Shown here piece by piece: positions 36,110-45,023 of a DNA stretch of 64,000 nt. The notes below the pieces were generated by a model. It saw only the letters and a list, made by a program, of their open reading frames with translations. It did not search any database and was not told the origin of the DNA. Made by a program: the position numbers and the translations under genes. Position 1 is the stretch's first letter; every line of letters begins with the position of its first letter. The stretch is from the NCBI RefSeq assembly GCF_036345175.1, contig NZ_CP107780.1, positions 2,108,001 to 2,172,000 on the forward strand, in the 5' to 3' direction. The DNA is from Streptomyces sp. NBC_00576 (lineage in GTDB: Bacteria; Actinomycetota; Actinomycetes; Streptomycetales; Streptomycetaceae).

Positions 36110-36291
36110 GAACGGTGGATGTAGTACTTGCGGAGCGCCGGAGCTTTCCGCCGGCACCGGGGCCGCTCTGGGCGTCGATGTAGGCGCCGTAGAAGTCGGC
36201 GACGCGCGTCACGGAGTCGGACGGGCTGCCGGTCAGCGTCCGGGGCGCCGAGGCGGCGGCCTTGGCCGGGGTCGCCTGGGCCGAGGCCGGG
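36110..36291 (-). pseudogene. Truncated coding remnant in frame beyond the stop of the secreted-protein gene
   Basis: Directly after the TGA of the 36292-36963 gene the same frame stays open for about 60 codons and reads PASAQATPAKAAASAP, then DSVTRVADFYGAYIDAQSG. This looks like the N-terminal helix of the secreted small-protein type ending in ADFYGAYIDA...ALRKYYI common in Streptomyces; the ALRKYYI part is in a shifted frame. It appears to be the broken start or second domain of an adjoining gene. The 3' end is lost near 36110. Confidence 0.45.
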
Positions 36292-36963
36292 TCAGTAGAG
36301 CTTCTTGACCGCCGTGGTCGTCGTCTTCTTGAAGGCCGGCACCGGGGCGTCTTCGAAGTCGCCCAACTGGCTCCAGTCCACGACCGTGACGGCGTGGCCG
36401 TCCCGGCCGACCGACAGGAGACGGATGTCGGTGGCGCCGTACGAGGTCTCGGTGTGCAGGCCGTAGACGTGCGCGCCCTCCTCGACCGGGAGCGTGCCGT
36501 AGTCCTTGAACTCGGCCTCGACCTCGGGGTCGGACTGCTCGATCCGCGTCGGGCACGAGCGGATCTCCTTGTTGAGCCGCGTGGCGAGAGCCTTGGCCTT
36601 GGCGTCGCTGGCGACGACGATCGTGAGCTGGCGGGCGCTGGTGTCCAGGTCGGTGCGGAACGCGCGGTACCGGGAGTCGTAACCCGGCAGCGCCGCGTCG
36701 AGGCAGAACCTCAGCTCGTCCGGCACCCCGTCCTTGACCTTGTCCGCCGTCCAGGCGGAGCTGGGGTGCGGCGGCAGTTCGGCGGCCGAGAGGAAGGCGG
36801 GCGGGGTCGGGGCGCTCGCCTTCGCGGTGGCACCGGCCGGGGCCGCCAGGGCGACCCCCGCTGCGGCTGCGGCGAGGGCGGTGAGTGCGGACAGCGCGGT
36901 GAGCATGCCGGCGCGGGTGGTGCGGGTGGTGCGGGTGGTGGCGTGTACATCGCGAGTGGGCAT
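36292..36963 (-). CDS. Secreted hypothetical protein
   Basis: The 223-aa protein starts at ATG 36963 (GGGGGA upstream). It has a basic N-terminus and a long hydrophobic Ala/Leu segment (about 20-46) ending in Ala-Gly-Ala, so it is exported. The mature part holds two cysteines (RFCLDAALPG and RSCPTRIEQ) that may form a disulfide. No known family is recognised. The frame stays open after its stop, see the adjoining remnant. It is divergent to the XRE-type gene across 263 bp with no clear operator. Confidence 0.65.
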   Translation of the reverse strand: MPTRDVHATTRTTRTTRAGMLTALSALTALAAAAAGVALAAPAGATAKASAPTPPAFLSAAELPPHPSSAWTADKVKDGVPDELRFCLDAALPGYDSRYRAFRTDLDTSARQLTIVVASDAKAKALATRLNKEIRSCPTRIEQSDPEVEAEFKDYGTLPVEEGAHVYGLHTETSYGATDIRLLSVGRDGHAVTVVDWSQLGDFEDAPVPAFKKTTTTAVKKLY

Positions 36964-37226
36964 GGGTGTCCCCCGTGTCTGGGTGCACGACTGTGCACGG
37001 ATTCGCATGAGCGGGTGATGTGTCGGATGTCGCCGCGCCGGGTGGTCGTCGGTCCGGCGGCGGTCGGTGCGACACCCAAAGCATCGGCCGCCACTCGGCG
37101 CGACCGCAACCGGTGACACGCGATCCGCCACGGTGGAACCATCCCATCCCCCCTGACGTGCAGGTATATGGAGTGCCTGGGATGCCGTTCCGGGACGCGA
37201 GGATCAGATGAGGACGGGGGAAGGGT

Positions 37227-38456
37227 GTGTCGACGTACGACGACGTGGCGGAGTTCGCGGCGCTGCTGACGCGACTGAAGGGGCGTACGGACCGCAGTTA
37301 CGGCTCACTGGCCCGGCGCCTGGCCATGAACACGTCCACCCTGCACCGCTACTGCTCCGGCGACACGGTCCCCCTGGACTTCGCCCCGGTGGAACGGTTC
37401 GCCGCGCTGTGCGGAGCGTCGCCGGAGGAGCGCGTGGAACTGCACCGCCGGTGGATCCTGGCGGTGGCGGCACGGCAACGCACGCGTACGGCAGCGGAAC
37501 CGGGTACATCCGCCGAACCGACCACGTTCGAGGAACCCGGTACGTCCGCCGAACCGGGTACGTCCGCAAAACCGGAAACGTTCGCGGAACCCGGTACGTC
37601 CGACGCGGGGGACGCCCCCTCTGCGCCCGCCACCCCGGGCGAGCCCACTCCCGCCGACCGTCCCGCTGACCGTCCCGCCGGCCGCCGCCCCTGGTACCAG
37701 CACCGTCGGATCGCGGTCACCGCGGCCGTGGCCGGCACACTCCTCGCCACACTGGGCAGCCTGTCGGCCCTGTCCGCCGACCGCTCCCCGCCCAAGACGC
37801 CCCCGGCCCGGTCGCCCTCCCCGACCCCGACCAAGACCTCCCCCGCGCCGATCACCTGGACCGCTAACTCGCAGGCCTGGGCGCTCGGTTGCGGCCACGA
37901 CTACGTCATCGCCAAGTTACCGAAGCAGGTCCCTCCGCCGCCCGCCGCGCAGGACGCCGGTCCATGGGCGGCGACCCAGCACGCGGTGCACGGCGGCGAC
38001 ACCAACGTCGAGATCTCGGTGCAGGGGCGGACATCGACCGCGGTGGTCCTGGAGGCGCTCCGGGTCCGGGTGGTCGGGCGGAGCGCTCCCGCCGAGGGCA
38101 CCGCGTACTCCATGGACCAGGGCTGCGGCGGCTCGATCACTCCCCGCTCCTTCTCCGTCGACCTCGACAAGGACCGGCCCATCGCCCGCTCGGCGCCCGG
38201 CAACGACGTGGGGACGCCGATTCCGGCGGTGCGCTTCCCCTACCGCGTCTCCGCCCAGGATCCAGAGGTGCTGCTGGTCACCGCCCGGACCGTGACCTGC
38301 GACTGCCGCTGGTACCTGGAGCTCGACTGGTCCTCCCAGGGCCGCACCGGCACCGTGCGCATCGACGACGCCGGACGCCCGTTCCGGACCAGCGGCATCA
38401 AGGGGCTGCCCCGCTACTGGTACTCGATGCGCGAGTGGGTCCCGCGCACGGACTGA
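37227..38456 (+). CDS. XRE-type HTH protein with transmembrane segment and extracytoplasmic domain
   Basis: The 409-aa protein has an N-terminal HTH (about 5-75; YGSLARRLAMNTSTLHRYCSG) and a Pro/Glu/Thr linker with repeated EPGTSA units (about 91-125). One transmembrane helix follows (about 166-188), then a C-terminal domain of about 190 residues outside the membrane with Cys pairs (LGCGHDY, TVTCDCRWY). The layout suggests a membrane-bound DNA-binding sensor. GTG 37227 is used; GGGGGA lies upstream. The 33 bp to the convergent PP2C-like gene contain no clear stem. Confidence 0.82.
   Translation: MSTYDDVAEFAALLTRLKGRTDRSYGSLARRLAMNTSTLHRYCSGDTVPLDFAPVERFAALCGASPEERVELHRRWILAVAARQRTRTAAEPGTSAEPTTFEEPGTSAEPGTSAKPETFAEPGTSDAGDAPSAPATPGEPTPADRPADRPAGRRPWYQHRRIAVTAAVAGTLLATLGSLSALSADRSPPKTPPARSPSPTPTKTSPAPITWTANSQAWALGCGHDYVIAKLPKQVPPPPAAQDAGPWAATQHAVHGGDTNVEISVQGRTSTAVVLEALRVRVVGRSAPAEGTAYSMDQGCGGSITPRSFSVDLDKDRPIARSAPGNDVGTPIPAVRFPYRVSAQDPEVLLVTARTVTCDCRWYLELDWSSQGRTGTVRIDDAGRPFRTSGIKGLPRYWYSMREWVPRTD
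37495..37600 (+). repeat. Imperfect repeats encoding EPGTSA-type units
   Basis: Six or so degenerate units of about 18 bp (GAACCCGGTACGTCCGCC-like) encode EPGTSA, EPTTFE, KPETFA variants in the linker of the XRE-type membrane protein. Copy number is likely to vary between strains. Confidence 0.75.
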
Positions 38457-38489
38457 CCAGCCCCATCCACAACGTCCCGTTGCGCCCGG

Positions 38490-40757
38490 TCACGTCTCCC
38501 AGACGGCGGCGGCCGTACGGTCGTCCGCGTATCCCTTGACCCGTACCTGGGTGTCCGCGAGGAACGCGGCGAGGCCGGGCGGGGTACCGCCGGACCACCG
38601 TCCCGTGAGGTACTCGCACAGCTCGGGCTCACCGCGCAACGGCTCGGCGAGGCCGCCGGTGCACAGCAGGAGCGTGTCCCCGGGGCGGGCGACGGAGGCG
38701 CGGAAACGGAAGGGTTCGCGGGGCGGTTCGGGGGCGGGCTCGTAGGGGCTCGGAGGTGTCGTGATCCCGAGGTCCATGGTGAGCCGGTCCCCGTCCGGGG
38801 TCTCGTGGGGCAGCGAACCGAATCCGACGACGGGCTCACCGGCCGGGATGTCGGCGACCCGCGGTTCGATGTCCTGCCATTCGCCGTCCCGCAGCCGGAA
38901 CAGTCCGCCGGCGCCGACGCCGAAGAAGACTCGTGTACGACAGTCAGGGTCGGCGGGAAGCAGCAGACAGCGCAGGCCCGCGGTGTACTCCTCGGGTTCG
39001 ATGCCCTGCTCGGCGGCGCTCGCCCGGAGCTTGCCGAGGCTGCGGTCGGTGAGCCGGTGCAGCCCCGACTTGAGGTCGCCGCGCCGGGCGGCGCGGAGGT
39101 CCTCGGCGAGCCGTACATGGCTGCGGCCCACCGCCCGCCCGATCCACTGGCATGCCTCGGCGGCGGCCCGGTGCGCGCCGGGCGTGGCACGGGCGCCGGT
39201 CGCCATCGCGATGAGGACGAGTGCGTGGTCGCCCGTTCCGAAGCGGGCGGTGAGGAGGGAGTCGCGGCGGGGCTCACCCCTGAAGCGCGCGGAGTCCCCG
39301 CGCAGCGAGACGGCCCGGAGCGTGCAGGCGCCGTATTGCGCCCCGTCGAGCACGGTGTCCGCGACGAGGTCCCCCAGGTCGTCGGGGTCGGCGGGCGGGA
39401 GGGCGGTGGGTTCGGGCGCGTAGGTGGGGGGACCTGAGCCGACGTAGTCGACGGTGGTGGGAGGCCCGGCGATGGCGACGGCGACGGCGGACCCGGGTGT
39501 CCCGGAACTCTCCGGCGGCTCCAGCGCCTTCGGCGTCTCGGGCGGGAGTGCGGGGAGGTCCGGGCGGGTGGGAGTCCGGCGGGAAGGGGGATTGGGCAGG
39601 GGGCTGTCCTGGCCGCTATCGGCGGGGGTGGCGTCGCGCGGCGGCTCGGCCGGCGGGCTCCCCCAGGCGGAATGGGGCGATTTCCCCGAGGCCGGCCTCC
39701 CCGGGGAACCCCAACCCTGCCCGCCCTCTCCGGCCGAGGCATCCCCGGAGGGCTGCGCTGGTGAACTTTCCCGCGCGGATGCGGATGCGGATACGGATAC
39801 GGGGCCGGGCGGGGCGGACGGACGCAGCGGAACGTCCCACACGGCACCGGTGACATCGACGGAATCCGGGACTTCGGAGCCTGCCACCCGGCCACCCTCA
39901 CGGGCCGACCCCACGTACCCAACCCCACCCGCGTCCACGAACCCAGCACCAGGCGCGGCAGACGGACGCGGCAAAGCGCCCCACGGGGCACCGGTGGCGT
40001 CGGCGGAATCCGATGCGTCGGAGCTCGCCGCCCGGGCAGCCTCACGAGCCGACGCCACGCCCTCGCCTGCGCCTGCGCCTGCGCCTGCGTCCATGAACTC
40101 AGTGCCCGGAGCGGGCGGGTCCACGGCGGCTTCCCCGTCGAGGCGTCCCGGTGCGCCTGGGGGTTTCTCGGGGGTCGGTGCCCGTCCGGGAGCGGGTGTC
40201 GTGGGGGTCTCTGTCGGGCTCAGGGTGCCGCCGCTGTCAGCCGACGGCGCGGGGGTGCGGTCCCGGAAGCCCGGGGGTTTGGGCCCCGGCGGGAAGGTCA
40301 CGGGGCGCGAGGGCATGGCGGGCGGGGGTTCCCACGGGGCCCGGGGCCGCCCCGGGCCGCTGCCGCGCCGTACGTCCCACGTCCCGTAGGGGGCGCCGCC
40401 GCGCTGTGGCGGAACCCCGGGGCCGGGGCCACTGAACGGCGGCTCCGGTGTTCGTCCCTCGCCCTGACTGCGCCAGGCGGGCGCGGGAGGCGAGTCCTGA
40501 GTCGGTGCGGGCTGCGACGGCCGCGGCGGCAGCGGTGGCAGGGGCCCCGCCCCCAAGTCGTCCCCCTTCTCGGACACGCTTTCGCGCCCGAACACCGCGT
40601 CGGCCTGCGAAGCGTCGACCGTGCCCGACGCCGAGGCGAACCGGTCGTCCAGGGAGTCGCCCGCGGCCGTGGGCCCGGTGTCCTCGGTGGAGTCGTCGTA
40701 CAACTGCCCCCACCAGTCGTCCTCGTGACCGGTGGACCTCTCCCCCTGCTGGCTCAT
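38490..40757 (-). CDS. PP2C-like protein with long Pro-rich N-terminal region, catalytic Asp motifs altered
   Basis: The 755-aa protein has about 490 residues of Pro/Ser/Gly-rich disordered sequence, then a PP2C-like domain (about 495-755). The canonical metal-binding motifs are changed: the usual A-D-G-M-G-G is AMATGAR, and the usual CSDGL is CTGGL. The last motif (ADDRTAAAV) is kept. It may therefore be an inactive phosphatase that binds partners. ATG 40757 starts MSQQGERSTGHEDDWW. No membrane helix is seen. The Pro-rich part includes a perfect GCGCCT-type hexamer run (40062-40090) giving alternating Ala-Gly. Confidence 0.72.
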   Translation of the reverse strand: MSQQGERSTGHEDDWWGQLYDDSTEDTGPTAAGDSLDDRFASASGTVDASQADAVFGRESVSEKGDDLGAGPLPPLPPRPSQPAPTQDSPPAPAWRSQGEGRTPEPPFSGPGPGVPPQRGGAPYGTWDVRRGSGPGRPRAPWEPPPAMPSRPVTFPPGPKPPGFRDRTPAPSADSGGTLSPTETPTTPAPGRAPTPEKPPGAPGRLDGEAAVDPPAPGTEFMDAGAGAGAGEGVASAREAARAASSDASDSADATGAPWGALPRPSAAPGAGFVDAGGVGYVGSAREGGRVAGSEVPDSVDVTGAVWDVPLRPSAPPGPVSVSASASARESSPAQPSGDASAGEGGQGWGSPGRPASGKSPHSAWGSPPAEPPRDATPADSGQDSPLPNPPSRRTPTRPDLPALPPETPKALEPPESSGTPGSAVAVAIAGPPTTVDYVGSGPPTYAPEPTALPPADPDDLGDLVADTVLDGAQYGACTLRAVSLRGDSARFRGEPRRDSLLTARFGTGDHALVLIAMATGARATPGAHRAAAEACQWIGRAVGRSHVRLAEDLRAARRGDLKSGLHRLTDRSLGKLRASAAEQGIEPEEYTAGLRCLLLPADPDCRTRVFFGVGAGGLFRLRDGEWQDIEPRVADIPAGEPVVGFGSLPHETPDGDRLTMDLGITTPPSPYEPAPEPPREPFRFRASVARPGDTLLLCTGGLAEPLRGEPELCEYLTGRWSGGTPPGLAAFLADTQVRVKGYADDRTAAAVWET

Positions 40758-41116
40758 GCCCCCAATTGTCCACCGTATGGGCCGGTTGAAAACGGGGCAT
40801 CCGGAAAATCCGGCGGGACGCCCCGTCGTGAACGGCGTGTTCGACGGCGTGTCGGATGACACGGCGAACGTCCGTACGAAAGTCGCCGGGCGATCCCACC
40901 CCCCACGGGAGAACCGCCCGGCGACGCCAGGGTGACCTGTTCCGGTCCACTCCGACCCGAGTGTGACCGGTCTTCCTTGGGTTCCGCTGTGGTTCGCGGT
41001 GGCGGCACGCGTACGAGCGGGGCCGGCCGGCCCAGGACCGCCGTGGCTGCCCCTGTCCTCCCTCTCCCCCCATCTCCTGGCCTGCGCTTTCCTCCGTCCT
41101 CCGGCAGGCTGGGCAG
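40758..41116. other. 359-bp divergent intergenic region
   Basis: It separates the PP2C-like gene from the DUF456 gene and must carry both promoters. It contains an 11-bp stem (40882-40892 with 40915-40925) around a 22-nt loop. No ORF with a sensible start and no riboswitch consensus was seen. Confidence 0.5.
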
Positions 41117-41599
41117 ATGGGAGCGTGGGATCTCCTGCTGATCGGCCTGGTCATGCTGTTCGGTCTGTGCGGAGTTCTGGTACCCGGGTTGCCGGGGTCG
41201 TGGCTCGTGTGGGCCGCGGTCCTGTGGTGGGCGCTGAAGGATCCACAGGCGGTCTCCTGGTGGGTGCTCGTGGGCACGACCGTCGTCCTGTTCCTGTCCC
41301 AGGTGGTGCGCTGGCAACTGCCCCCGCGCCGACTGCGTGCGAGCGGCGCCACCCGCCGAATGGCGGTGTACGCCGGGACCGGCGCCCTTCTCGGCTTCTT
41401 CCTGCTGCCCGTGCTCGGCGCGCTCCCCGGCTTCATCGGAGGTGTCTATCTCCACGAACGCATGCGGCTCGGCCGGCACGGCGAGGCGAAGGCGGCGGTA
41501 CGGAGGGTGATGCGGGCGGGCGGCACCAGTGTCCTCGTCGAACTCTTCACCTGTCTACTGATCATGGGCGCGTGGCTTGGCGCCATATTCTGGGGCTGA
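41117..41599 (+). CDS. DUF456 membrane protein
   Basis: The 160-aa protein has four or five predicted helices and the DUF456 signature: VLVPGLPGSWLVWAA in the first helices and GALPGFIGGVYLHERMR towards the end. The function of the family is unknown; Gly-rich helices resemble small transport-like bundles. It is a single gene. Confidence 0.88.
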   Translation: MGAWDLLLIGLVMLFGLCGVLVPGLPGSWLVWAAVLWWALKDPQAVSWWVLVGTTVVLFLSQVVRWQLPPRRLRASGATRRMAVYAGTGALLGFFLLPVLGALPGFIGGVYLHERMRLGRHGEAKAAVRRVMRAGGTSVLVELFTCLLIMGAWLGAIFWG

Positions 41600-41801
41600 T
41601 ACATCGGATCTCTCTCGCATCATTGACGGCCACTCACCTCTTCTCTACGTTGCATCCGGGGATAGCTCCGATGAATTGGCGAGCTGATCGCCCAGGGCCA
41701 CGCACGCCGCGTGCACCTGGTCCACCCCGCGCACACCACGATCCGCACGCGTGATGTTCATTCGGGCTGGTCTCAAGCCGGCTGGTCTCGAGGGCACAAG
41801 A

Positions 41802-41826
41802 CCGTCCGGGGCGCCGCCCCGGACGG
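41802..41826. terminator. Terminator hairpin after the SGNH hydrolase gene
   Basis: An 11-bp G+C stem (41802-41812 with 41816-41826) closes a 3-nt loop, 44 bp beyond the stop of the minus-strand gene. A second, weaker CCTT-C-AAGG stem lies between. The rest of 41600-41869 holds no convincing gene. Confidence 0.7.
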
Positions 41827-41869
41827 CTGCCTGAGCCGGGAACCCCCTTCCCTTCAAGGAGGGGAGGAT

Positions 41870-43141
41870 TCAAAGACTCCTGAGGTCGGCCAGGTTGATC
41901 CTGTCGGCCATGGCCCGCATGCCGGCGGCGTTGAAGTGGAGGTGGTCGCCGGGGTCGTAGGCAGCGCGCAAACGGTGCGGGAACGCCGGGTCCCGGACGG
42001 CGGCGTCGAAGTCGACGACCGCGTCGAAGAGACCGCGGCCACGGATGACGGTGTTCACCTGGCGGCGTACGGATTCGCGGGCCTCGCTCCACCGGGCATG
42101 GCCGCCGTACGGGGTGATGGTGGCGCCGATGACACGGATGCCGTGGGCGTGGGCGCGGGACACGAGCGACTTGTAGGCCTCCTCGAAGGCGCGCGGGACG
42201 GTCTGTTCGGGAGTGCCGTTGATGTCGTTGATGCCCTCGTACACGATCAGCGCGCGCACCCGGGTCCGCGAGAGGACGTCGGCGTCGAAGCGGGTCAGGG
42301 CGCGCGGGCCGACGCCGTCGAGGAGGACTCGGTTGCCGGAGATACCCGCGTTGAGGACGCCGAGGCGGCGACTCGGGGGCAGTGCGGCGAGCCGGTCGGC
42401 AAGGCGGTCGGGCCAGCGACGGTTGGTGTCGGAGGCCGTGTTGCCGCCGTCGGTGAGGGAGTCGCCGAGCGCGACCACGCTGCCGGCGGCGGGTGCGTCG
42501 AGGACGTCCACGCCGGTGACGTAGTACCAGGAGCCGAGAGTCCTGGTGTAGGCGTCGCCGTCCTCCGCCGCCGCCCAGTCGCCGCTCGGGGCAACGAAGT
42601 TGGTCTGCCTCGCCGTACGGTGGTAGGTCACCGGTCCGGAGTCGCCCGGGGTGTGGACGGTGACGAGCAGATTGGCGCCGGCCGGTACGGCGAGCTTGAC
42701 GGCGTCGGTGACCCGGTCCCGGCCCGCCGGGATCGTCACCGTGGGGACGCCCGCGAAAGTGGCCGTACGCATCGAGCCGGGTGCGGCGTCCGGGCTCTTC
42801 GGTTCGCCGGGTTCCTGGAGGGCTACCGTGACTGCGCCGAGACGCAGGGGCTTCGTGCCGAGCCGGTTGGTGAGGCGGATGCGCAGCGCGCTGCCACCGA
42901 CGCTGATGTGCAGGACGTTGCGGATGGAGGCGCCGGGCCTGGCCGGGACGGTTCCGGAGGCGGCGGCCTCCCAGGTCCCGGTCCAGACGCGGGCAACGGG
43001 GGTTTCCCGGACGGGAGACGAGAAGGGAGCCGGGGGCGGTACGGGGATGCTCCCCGTGTCGGCTCTCGCTACGGGCGGGACGATCGCCAGGGCGGTCACC
43101 AGGGCCACGAGGACATGCCGAACCATGATCGCGCGGGTCAT
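41870..43141 (-). CDS. Secreted SGNH/GDSL hydrolase
   Basis: The 423-aa protein has an N-terminal signal peptide (VLVALVTALAIVPPVARA), a beta-rich domain (about 50-215), then an SGNH hydrolase domain. The latter contains GDSLTDG (Ser228), block III Asn in EGINDI and the DPGDHLHF Asp/His pair. Members hydrolyse esters on sugars or lipids outside the cell. The start is uncertain between ATG 43141 and ATG 43126. It is divergent to the PPOX-type gene. Confidence 0.86.
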   Translation of the reverse strand: MTRAIMVRHVLVALVTALAIVPPVARADTGSIPVPPPAPFSSPVRETPVARVWTGTWEAAASGTVPARPGASIRNVLHISVGGSALRIRLTNRLGTKPLRLGAVTVALQEPGEPKSPDAAPGSMRTATFAGVPTVTIPAGRDRVTDAVKLAVPAGANLLVTVHTPGDSGPVTYHRTARQTNFVAPSGDWAAAEDGDAYTRTLGSWYYVTGVDVLDAPAAGSVVALGDSLTDGGNTASDTNRRWPDRLADRLAALPPSRRLGVLNAGISGNRVLLDGVGPRALTRFDADVLSRTRVRALIVYEGINDINGTPEQTVPRAFEEAYKSLVSRAHAHGIRVIGATITPYGGHARWSEARESVRRQVNTVIRGRGLFDAVVDFDAAVRDPAFPHRLRAAYDPGDHLHFNAAGMRAMADRINLADLRSL

Positions 43142-43270
43142 GGCGCATGGTTTCCCGCCCGGTCGGTCGCGCCAACGCACTTGTCACACCCCTGGCGGCA
43201 CGCACGTACGTTCGCACGTACCCCCGCGTTTTCGCTGCGCCTGCCGGGGCCGCCGTGTTTGGCTTCCGCC

Positions 43271-43642
43271 ATGACCGAATTCAGCGCGGCCGAGCGGGCC
43301 TACCTCCGGACCCAGCGGCTGGGGCGGCTGGCCACCGTCGATCCCAACGGGCAGCCACAGGCGAACCCCGTCGCCTTCTTCCCTCAGGACGACGGGACGA
43401 TCCTGATCGGCGGTTTCGCGATGGGCACCACCAAGAAGTGGCGCAACCTGGAGAAGAACCCGAAGGTCGCACTGGTCGTCGACGACGTGGTGAGCGTGAG
43501 CCCCTGGAAGGTGCGCGGCGTCGACATCCGCGGCGAGGCCGAACTCCTCACGGGCCCCCACGAGTTGGGCCCGCACTTCAGCGAGGAAGTGATCCGCGTC
43601 CATCCAAGGCGTATCCACAGCTGGGGCCTGGAGGAGGAGTGA
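43271..43642 (+). CDS. PPOX-class F420-dependent oxidoreductase family protein
   Basis: The 123-aa protein has the compact split-barrel of pyridoxamine-phosphate-oxidase-like enzymes: RLGRLATVDPNGQPQANPVAF, then GTTKKWRNLEKNPKVALVVDD, and a C-terminal RRIHSWGLEEE. The conserved TKKWRNL region binds the cofactor phosphate. In actinobacteria close relatives use F420, not FMN. The substrate is unknown. It is a single gene. Confidence 0.85.
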   Translation: MTEFSAAERAYLRTQRLGRLATVDPNGQPQANPVAFFPQDDGTILIGGFAMGTTKKWRNLEKNPKVALVVDDVVSVSPWKVRGVDIRGEAELLTGPHELGPHFSEEVIRVHPRRIHSWGLEEE

Positions 43643-43704
43643 GACCGCTTCAGGGTGACGGCCGGCCAGCCGAGGCGGCAGTAGATGCCGGCCCGGTGCC
43701 CTGA

Positions 43705-43790
43705 AGCGCCGGCCAGCTTTTCCAGCCCGTCCGGCGATTGAGGACGAGCGCGTTCAGCGCGAAAGGGGGGTCTGGGGCCACAGCCCCCGG
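43705..43790. repeat. Streptomyces-type intergenic repeat (second family)
   Basis: The sequence with CCAGCCCGTCCGGCGATTGA, GGACGAGCGCGTTCAGCGCG and GGGGGTCTGGGGCCACAGCC matches, from memory, a widespread intergenic element of Streptomyces. It includes a GGGG-CC-ACA-GCCCC stem. It lies downstream of two convergent genes. Confidence 0.55.
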
Positions 43791-43813
43791 AAACGGGTGG
43801 GACGGGTAAGGGC

Positions 43814-43837
43814 GGCGGGGGCGAAGAAACCCCCGCC
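43814..43837. terminator. Terminator hairpin after rsgA
   Basis: GGCGGGGG (43814-43821) pairs with CCCCCGCC (43830-43837) around CGAAGAAA, 13 bp beyond the rsgA stop. Confidence 0.7.
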
Positions 43838-43849
43838 ACCCCGGCGCAC

Positions 43850-44962
43850 CTACCTCTGACGCCCCCGCTTCGCCTCCATCGCCGCCCTCCCCTCCGCCCC
43901 CTTCTTCTTCCAGTCCTTCCGGATCTCCGCCCGCAACCGCGCATCGGTCTTGGCGACGATGAACTGGTTCTCCCGCAGCAGCTTGCGGTAACTGTCGAGG
44001 CGTCGCTGAGCCAGCGCCCCCGAGTCGACCGCGTCCAGCACCGCGCACCCGGGCTCCGCCGTGTGGGCGCAGTCCAGGAAACGGCACTCGGCGGCCAGTT
44101 CCTCGATCTCGGCGAAGACCTGTCCGACGCCGGTACCGGCGTCCCAGAGACCGACGCCGCGCAGCCCTGGGGTGTCGATGAGTACGCCGCCACCGGGCAG
44201 CACGAGCAGATTGCGGGTGGTCGTGGTGTGCCGGCCCTTGCCGTCGGCGTCACGGATGCCCTGGACCTCCATGACATCCGCGCCGAGCAGGGCGTTCGCG
44301 AGCGTCGACTTGCCCGCACCGGACTGCCCGAGCAGCACGGCCGTACCGTCGGCGACCACGGCCGCGAGGACGTCGATGCCGTCCCCGTTGGTGGAGCTGA
44401 CGGTGAGCACCGGCACCCCGGGGGCGGTGGCCTCCACGTCCTGGACGAGATACGCGAGTGTCGTCGCGTCCGGTACGAGGTCGGCCTTGGTGAGCACCAC
44501 GACGGGCTGCGCACCGGACTCCCAGGCCAGCGCCAGGAACCGTTCGACGCGGCCGAGGTCGAGTTCCACGGCCAGCGACACGGCGACGATGGCGTGGTCG
44601 ACGTTGGCCGCGAGGATCTGGCCCTCGGAGCGCTTGGAGGAGGTCGACCGTACGAACGCGCTCCGGCGTGGCAGATACGTACGGACGTAACGGGGATCAC
44701 CGGCCGGTTCGACCACGGCCCAGTCGCCCGTGCACACGACCCGCAGCGGATCGTGCGGGGTGACGAACGCGGTGTCGGCGCGCAGCACACCATCGGCGGT
44801 GGCGACATCGCACTGCCCGCGGTCGACCCGTACGACACGACCGGGCAGCAGACCCTGCCCGGCATACGGGGCGAACTCGGCCTCCCAGTCCGCATCCCAG
44901 CCGTACGGCACGAGCGGATGCGAGGAAGACGAGGACGAACCCAGGAGAGAAGAGAAAGACAA
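43850..44962 (-). CDS. rsgA: Ribosome small-subunit-dependent GTPase RsgA
   Basis: The 370-aa circularly permuted GTPase has an OB-fold (about 35-110) followed by G4 (TKAD), G1 GQSGAGKST (near 215), G3 DTPG and a C-terminal zinc site (ECRFLDCAHTAEPGC). RsgA checks late assembly of the 30S subunit. TTG 44962 is preferred because GAAGGG lies 7 nt upstream and the product then starts MSFSSLLG, as in relatives; a GTG at 44977 is the alternative. A 23-codon ORF precedes it by about 60 bp. Confidence 0.9.
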   Translation of the reverse strand: MSFSSLLGSSSSSSHPLVPYGWDADWEAEFAPYAGQGLLPGRVVRVDRGQCDVATADGVLRADTAFVTPHDPLRVVCTGDWAVVEPAGDPRYVRTYLPRRSAFVRSTSSKRSEGQILAANVDHAIVAVSLAVELDLGRVERFLALAWESGAQPVVVLTKADLVPDATTLAYLVQDVEATAPGVPVLTVSSTNGDGIDVLAAVVADGTAVLLGQSGAGKSTLANALLGADVMEVQGIRDADGKGRHTTTTRNLLVLPGGGVLIDTPGLRGVGLWDAGTGVGQVFAEIEELAAECRFLDCAHTAEPGCAVLDAVDSGALAQRRLDSYRKLLRENQFIVAKTDARLRAEIRKDWKKKGAEGRAAMEAKRGRQR

Positions 44963-45023
44963 GGGGTGACCCTTCACAAGGGTGGCACCGGCACCGCGCT
45001 CACGAGCGCGGGAAAGAGTGAGG

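Noticed and set aside
40882..40925. 11-bp stem with a 22-nt loop considered as riboswitch
   Set aside because: No match to any riboswitch core that I know; left as part of the described intergenic region.
41645..41761. A 38-codon minus-strand ORF with downstream CTCC/GGAG-like stems that recall an IS200/IS605 end
   Set aside because: No RBS, no recognisable transposase sequence and the stem has mismatches; too weak to call an insertion-sequence remnant.
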